Shown in pieces: positions 61,230 to 64,000 of a DNA stretch of 64,000 nucleotides (positions are counted from its first letter, which is position 1; every line of letters starts with the position of its first letter). Origin of the DNA: Osedax frankpressi (taxonomy: Eukaryota > Annelida > Polychaeta > Sabellida > Siboglinidae); assembly GCA_964035775.1 (NCBI GenBank), contig OZ038314.1, positions 40,594,917-40,658,916 of the forward strand, in the 5' to 3' direction. The position numbers and the translations under genes were made by a program. The notes under the pieces are model-generated. The model saw only the letters and a program-made list of their open reading frames with translations, was not told the origin of the DNA and made no database searches.

Positions 61230-63498
61230 TTATTCCATAATTCCAATAATCACCATCATTCCAACTCCAACAAGCATAGCAAATATTTCTTTTATGGATT
61301 GACAAAAACTTGTTTCCTGTTTAATTTAATGATCTGTATAACTAATATATTTAATAAAAACAATTATAATTAATTGTACTTCTCCATATTGTTATTTATA
61401 TAAAATATTATAATAATAATATATTATGATGTATTATTTAATATAAAAAAATTAATTTAAATAATTGTACCGGATCTCATTATTACACTATTTATTTTAG
61501 TTTAGTTATATAATTCTAGGACTTAGTACAGTACTCGCAATTAAGCTAGTAATCCACACGGTTATGTCGTACCTTTAGTAGGTCTGGAATAACTGAAACG
61601 GTAGCGATGTAGATAAAGCCACCGGCAGTAAACGGAAGTATCCAAGCCATTGCTTCTGGGCCCACGCCACCCAAACACAGGGAGACTAGAGTTCCAGCCA
61701 TTGCTCCGATGGCAGTTGTGAATTGCAACAACATAGCCTTTAAAAGACGAAAGACAATGAAATAGAATCCGATAGGTTAGAATTAAATAAAAAGTATTTG
61801 AACAATAGACAATAAATGGTTTACTAAGATTGACAAACCTTCTTTTTGGAACATCCGGATTGTACGAGTATTGCGAAATCTCCAATTTCATGAGGGATTT
61901 CATGGAATAGGATGGTGATGGTAGTCATTACGCCAACATTCTGACCCAAGAGGTAGGAAACACCAATAGCTAACCCATCGGTGAAATTGTGAGTGAAATC
62001 GGCAACCAAGTTTAAATAACCGGCAACGTGAATTTCTCCTAGAGGTTAAAGTTGTATGATTACATATATGTATCCTAATATGGTAACGATTAGAATTATT
62101 TATAAACGTTTGTCATGGTAAACGTAATATATAGCTATGGGGTTTCAGGTAGCTTTTATAAATAAATACTATAAATAAGATTATTTATAGAAACTAATGC
62201 GTAAACACATTATTGAGAAATTATATAATATTAGAAGTGATTACTTGACAATAAAATAATGTCATTAAACCTAAAGGAATTTCAGCAATATCTTTTGTAG
62301 AATCATCAGTATTTTTGATTTCCTTACTATCTTTAACGTTTTCTTTCTTGCTATCAGTTTCTTTCTCCTTTTTGCTATCCTTTAGTTCTTTCTTATTTTC
62401 TTTCTAAAGTAGTTATTTATTTTATAAGATAAATAAGTATTTAAGTTATAGATTTATAATAATATTTAATATCTTCAAATATATGTTATATGATATTTAG
62501 AAAACATATTATTAAATTAATCAAATATATTAAGATAAAATATAAATAAGACAATAAGAAATAAGAACAATCTACCGAGCAAAGCTTATCTGATTGGTTC
62601 AAGAGAAAAGGAAAAATAATTTGATATACAATTTTTTTATTTCACCAAAATAGATGATTAATTTATTATATGAATTTACATATCATTTATTAGATAATTA
62701 TTTATCAATACAGGTCATTTTCTATTGAGAATAATATGTAAATTTATTGTAACAGGGTATTAAAAATTATAATGGGGATCATGTAATAATGTAATAGAGA
62801 TCATTGTAATGGGGTAGACACCATTGTAATGGGGTAGATACCATTGTAATGGGGTAGACACCATTGTAATGAGGTAGACACCATTGTAATGGGGTAGATA
62901 CCATTGTAATGGGGTAGAGATCATTGTAATGGGGTAGACACCATTGTAATGGGGTAGATACCATTGTAATGGGGTAGACACCATTGTAATGGGGTAGACA
63001 TCATTGTAATGGGGTAGATATCATTGTAATGGCGTAGAGACCATTGTAATGGGGTAGACACCATTGTAATGGGGTAGACATCATTGTAATGGGGTAGATA
63101 TCATTGTAATGGGGTAGAGACCATTGTAATGGGGTAGATACCATTGTAATGGGGTAGAGACCATTGTAATGGGGTAGAGACCATTGTAATGGGGTAGATA
63201 CCATTGTAATGGGGTAGACACCATTGTAATGGGGTAGATACCATTGTAATGGGGTAGATACCATTGTAATGGGGTAGATATCATTCTAATGGGGTAGACA
63301 CCATTGTAATGGGGTAGATACCATTGTAATGGGGTAGACACCATTGTAATGGGGTAGATATCATAGTAGAAACACTAACTTGAGAATGTGAATGTCCTAC
63401 TTTCATAATACGCACAAACTTCTCAACGCAAAGAAATGTAATAATGCCTCCCAAAACCCAGAGACCAACGAGGAGTCCTTTAGTGTGGTCATGCTCGT
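61230..63498 (-). CDS. SLC39A7: SLC39A7 / ZIP7 (Catsup) ER-Golgi zinc transporter, 3' exons
   Basis: Five exons on the - strand, in order 63498-63380, 62403-62271, 62038-61839, 61737-61573, 61316-61230, with consistent phases; about 234 residues. The N-terminal half of the gene lies beyond the right edge. The order of motifs is as in ZIP7: [21 protein letters not shown] (membrane helix), GHSHS, a lysine-rich cytosolic loop ([18 protein letters not shown]), [15 protein letters not shown] (metal-binding helix IV), [21 protein letters not shown] (LIV-1 subfamily helix V motif), [20 protein letters not shown], and a final helix ending [10 protein letters not shown]. All expected His, Asp and Glu metal ligands are present. 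ZIP7 releases zinc from the ER and Golgi to the cytosol; the fly orthologue is Catsup. The intron between the first two exons holds a 20-bp minisatellite. Confidence 0.95.
62770..63364. repeat. 20-bp minisatellite in a ZIP7 intron
   Basis: About 30 copies of the 20-mer ccattgtaatggggtagaca, with tcattg and gagata variants at the junction. ccattgtaatgg forms an imperfect palindrome within each unit. The array ends about 15 bp from the donor of the 63380-63498 exon and continues to about 370 bp before the next exon. Open frames on the - strand (60-90 codons) only read the repeat. Confidence 0.95.
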
Positions 63499-64000
63499 CT
63501 AAATTATGTCGCAGTTGTAATTATTAACTTAATAGGTATATTACAGACAAATATTATTATAAAATAGCAATAACATAATGACTTAATTATTATATTATTT
63601 AAAATTTAAGTATTGGATTATTATCAATAATTCTACTTTACTATCTAGAGTAAGAAGTGTTATGCCTTCTCAATCAATTACGTTCAATATAAATTATCAA
63701 TCTATATATATAAGATTATAATATTAGAAACTATATCATTTTTTATAATAATATAATAATGTAAGAAATGTATTAGTATGACAATTATTATACATTGTAA
63801 ACATTAGTTTTATAAGTACAATATCTGATGGGTTAAAAAATTAAATGTTTAAATATATAAATAGTTTAAATAAATAAATGATTATATAAGAAATTCCCTC
63901 GAAGAGAAGCGAATCATGTAATTATGTAACATATTATGTAACATATAAACAAACTATTTATTTTATAATGTTCTTGAATAAATAAAATCCATCTGATATC
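63499..64000 (-). other. Upstream ZIP7 intron, no exon seen
   Basis: AT-rich sequence beyond the acceptor of exon 63380-63498. The incoming phase (one base carried over) shows that at least one upstream exon exists, but none with the expected His-rich character is visible before the window ends. Confidence 0.5.

Noticed and set aside
61562-61903. 113-codon frame on the - strand
   Set aside because: Shadow frame across two ZIP7 exons and their intron; the true frame is another one.
62760-63344. Four - strand frames of 60-90 codons with MVSTPLQW repeats
   Set aside because: Readings of the 20-bp intronic array.

Overview
The window is AT-rich eukaryotic DNA with short exons, GT-AG introns and AATAAA-type poly(A) signals. 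The gene set points to an arthropod, most likely an insect; this is inferred from gene content, as nothing in the window fixes the species. No prokaryotic, tRNA, rRNA or CRISPR feature and no recognisable transposon was seen. Five protein genes could be assembled by hand from exon phases. In order they are: a divergent Polycomb-group RING finger (PCGF) gene (+, 4290-7780, 5' end outside the window); an ADAM10/Kuzbanian-type membrane metalloprotease (-, 7938-11448); an LC3-type Atg8 gene (+, 12239-18194); TTC19, a mitochondrial complex III factor (+, 27033-61179); and the ER zinc transporter SLC39A7/ZIP7/Catsup (-, 61230-63498, 5' end outside the window).

Most of the window (about 45 kb of 64 kb) is minisatellite DNA of many unrelated families, lying in introns or just outside genes: an 11-bp array at 1-4192 (apparently in a PCGF intron); a 13-bp array at 5069-5558 (PCGF intron); a TA tract at 15277-15511 (LC3 intron 1); a 24-bp array at 17552-18103 (LC3 intron 3); a 10-bp array of about 8 kb at 18815-26900 (between LC3 and TTC19); a 34-bp array at 28428-29014 (TTC19 intron 2); a 24/23-bp array of about 29 kb at 29246-58320 (TTC19 intron 3); a 42-bp array at 58519-59456 (TTC19 intron 4); and a 20-bp array at 62770-63364 (ZIP7 intron). 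The two largest arrays carry internal segmental duplications of kilobase length. The very long open frames inside the arrays are by-products of stop-free repeat units, not genes.

The genes show no shared pathway; they are housekeeping or developmental neighbours. PCGF and ADAM converge with facing poly(A) signals about 25 bp apart. ADAM and LC3 are head to head, 790 bp apart. TTC19 and ZIP7 converge with stop codons 50 bp apart. The most striking feature is that coding sequence, splice phase and gene spacing stay tight while almost every intron has been separately filled by its own tandem repeat, in one case inflating a TTC19 intron to 29 kb.
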